Below are positions 5,845 through 6,612 of a stretch of 6,612 nt of DNA, piece by piece. Origin of the DNA: Acidobacteriota bacterium (GTDB lineage Bacteria; Acidobacteriota; UBA6911; RPQK01). A program made the translations under genes and the position numbers. A model generated the notes under the pieces. The model was not told the origin of the DNA, searched no databases, and saw only the letters and a list, made by a program, of their open reading frames with translations. Position 1 is the stretch's first letter, and each line of letters begins with the position of its first letter. The DNA is taken from positions 1-6,612 of the forward strand of contig RPQK01000443.1 of the NCBI GenBank assembly GCA_003819755.1. The letters run 5' to 3'.

Positions 5845-5898
5845 CCACTAATTGCACGAATTACACGAATCAATTGGTGCAATTCGTGTAATTCGTGG
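5845..5898. repeat. AT-rich nonamer inverted repeat before the S9 peptidase gene
   Basis: The left arm (5845-5870) and right arm (5873-5898) match at 22 of 26 positions, and one of the four mismatches becomes a G-U pair in RNA. Each arm contains tandem nonamer-like units (aattgcacg, aattacacg and their complements). The fold spans nearly the whole element, with only 2 nt in the nominal loop, so the tip would open. It lies 18 nt after the USP stop and 11 nt before the TGCTATATT promoter element of the next gene. It could end or stabilise the permease-USP transcript, but no T tract follows. It is much more AT-rich than its surroundings. Confidence 0.9.
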
Positions 5899-5909
5899 AT
5901 GTCCGCGTC

Positions 5910-5918
5910 TGCTATATT
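5910..5918 (+). promoter_or_regulatory. Extended -10 promoter for the S9 peptidase gene
   Basis: TGC followed by TATATT (5913-5918) forms an extended -10 element with a five-of-six core. No good -35 hexamer is present at 16-18 bp; TTCGTG at 5893-5898 is only 14 bp away. Transcription starting about 7 nt downstream would begin at or next to the ATG at 5926, giving a leaderless message. This fits the absence of any Shine-Dalgarno before the gene. Confidence 0.5.
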
Positions 5919-5925
5919 GCCCCGT

Positions 5926-6612
5926 ATGAAGAAATTGCTCCTGTTGCTTCTGTCCAGCGCCCTGCTCACTCCAACTCTCGCGCAACAGAAAATGCTGACT
6001 CTGGAGGACGTCTACCACCCGGAAAAGAGACTCAGCGTCGAAGGTTCGATCCCCATCGGCTTCCGTTGGCTGAAGGATGGAGAGCACTACCTCCAGAGGG
6101 TCGACCGGAGTGCTCCGCTGGTCAGGATAAACGCATTGTCCGGGGAGCGCCGGCCGTTATTCGAGGCCGACCAGATGGAAGGAGCCTTCAAGAAGCTGCC
6201 CGGCCTCCAGGAGTCCGAAGCTCGGCTTGCGGCTCGAGGAAGTTTCAGCCTCAGCCCCGATGAGTCGGGCGTGTTCGTTTATCTGAAGAACGATATCTTT
6301 TACTACAATTTCGCGGGCCGCCACGCCGTGCGTTTAACCAATTCCTCAGCGCTTGAGAAGGAAGCCGATTTCAGTCCAGACGGCAAGAAAGTGGCCTTTG
6401 TCAGAGACAACAACCTGTATGTCGTCGATGTGGAGAAGGGACGAGAGAGGCAGCTGACGAAGGATGGAAGCCCCAAACGGCTGAACGGCCTCCTCGACTG
6501 GGTTTACCAGGAGGAGGTCTACGGCCGCGGTGATTACAGGGCATTCTGGTGGAGCCCGGATTCGACCCGCCTTGCCTTTCTACAGCTCGATGAAGCGGGT
6601 GTACCCACTTTC
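5926..6612 (+). CDS. S9B dipeptidyl-peptidase IV-type protease, N-terminal part
   Basis: This is the first 229 residues of an exported prolyl-oligopeptidase-clan enzyme; the gene runs off the window. The family removes N-terminal dipeptides, usually with Pro at position two. A signal peptide is clear: MKKLLLLLLSSALLTPTLA with likely cleavage after A19. The DPP IV beta-propeller follows, with blade-like repeats FSLSPDESGVFVYLKNDIFYYN (about 107-128) and ADFSPDGKKVAFVRDNNLYVVD (about 147-168). The diagnostic DWVYQEEVYGRGDYRAFWWSPDSTRLAFLQLDEAGVPTF (191-229) contains E196 and E197, matching the paired Glu (205/206 in human DPP4) that bind the substrate amino terminus. The catalytic Ser-Asp-His domain lies beyond the window. 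The frame is open from 5926 to the end. The start is chosen for the signal peptide; no Shine-Dalgarno is visible. Confidence 0.93.
   Translation, partial: MKKLLLLLLSSALLTPTLAQQKMLTLEDVYHPEKRLSVEGSIPIGFRWLKDGEHYLQRVDRSAPLVRINALSGERRPLFEADQMEGAFKKLPGLQESEARLAARGSFSLSPDESGVFVYLKNDIFYYNFAGRHAVRLTNSSALEKEADFSPDGKKVAFVRDNNLYVVDVEKGRERQLTKDGSPKRLNGLLDWVYQEEVYGRGDYRAFWWSPDSTRLAFLQLDEAGVPTF

Noticed and set aside
5845..5898. Classic Rho-independent terminator after the USP gene
   Set aside because: The stem is AT-rich and is followed by gatgtccgcg, not a T tract. The same lack of a T tract applies to the hairpins at 4-90 and 2465-2547.
5895..6263. Plus-strand open frame overlapping the start of the S9 peptidase
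   Set aside because: It is in a different frame from the clear signal peptide and DPP IV propeller that start at 5926, and has no recognisable content.

Overview
The window reads as chromosomal DNA from a moderately GC-rich bacterium. The best guess is Acidobacteriota. Three things point there: the RpoA N-terminus (a QRPKRL stretch ahead of the dimerisation domain), a YIP1-family membrane protein with the wording I associate with that phylum, and an S9B dipeptidyl-peptidase. The assignment rests on remembered sequence resemblance, not on a search.

Positions 1-2459 (+ strand) are the distal part of the classic alpha operon: rpsD (S4), rpoA (RNA polymerase alpha) and rplQ (L17). rpsM and rpsK would be expected just upstream of the window. 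S4 has the four-cysteine zinc knuckle and a TTG start, RpoA is complete with both domains, and L17 carries a long Lys/Ala-rich C-terminal tail.

Positions 2552-3295 (- strand) hold a five-helix YIP1-family membrane protein, convergent with rplQ. Divergent from it, 3526-5826 (+ strand) is a two-gene unit. It encodes an SLC13/DASS-type anion permease whose usual SNT motifs are replaced, followed after 3 nt by a tandem-domain universal stress protein (USP), plausibly its cytoplasmic regulator. The window ends inside an exported S9B dipeptidyl-peptidase IV-type protease (from 5926), whose start codon sits where transcription from a good extended -10 box would begin, so its mRNA may be leaderless.

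The most unusual signal lies between the genes. Of the six gaps longer than 3 nt, five contain an array of 7-9 bp tandem repeats. Four of these are arranged as two facing arms that can fold into long imperfect or perfect hairpins (4-90, 2465-2547, 3362-3440, 5845-5898). The fifth is a direct heptamer array (1839-1904) lying entirely between the rpoA stop and the rplQ Shine-Dalgarno sequence. Unit sequence differs from site to site, but the architecture is the same. Only the rpsD-rpoA spacer lacks a clear array. No tRNA, rRNA, CRISPR array or recognisable insertion sequence was found.
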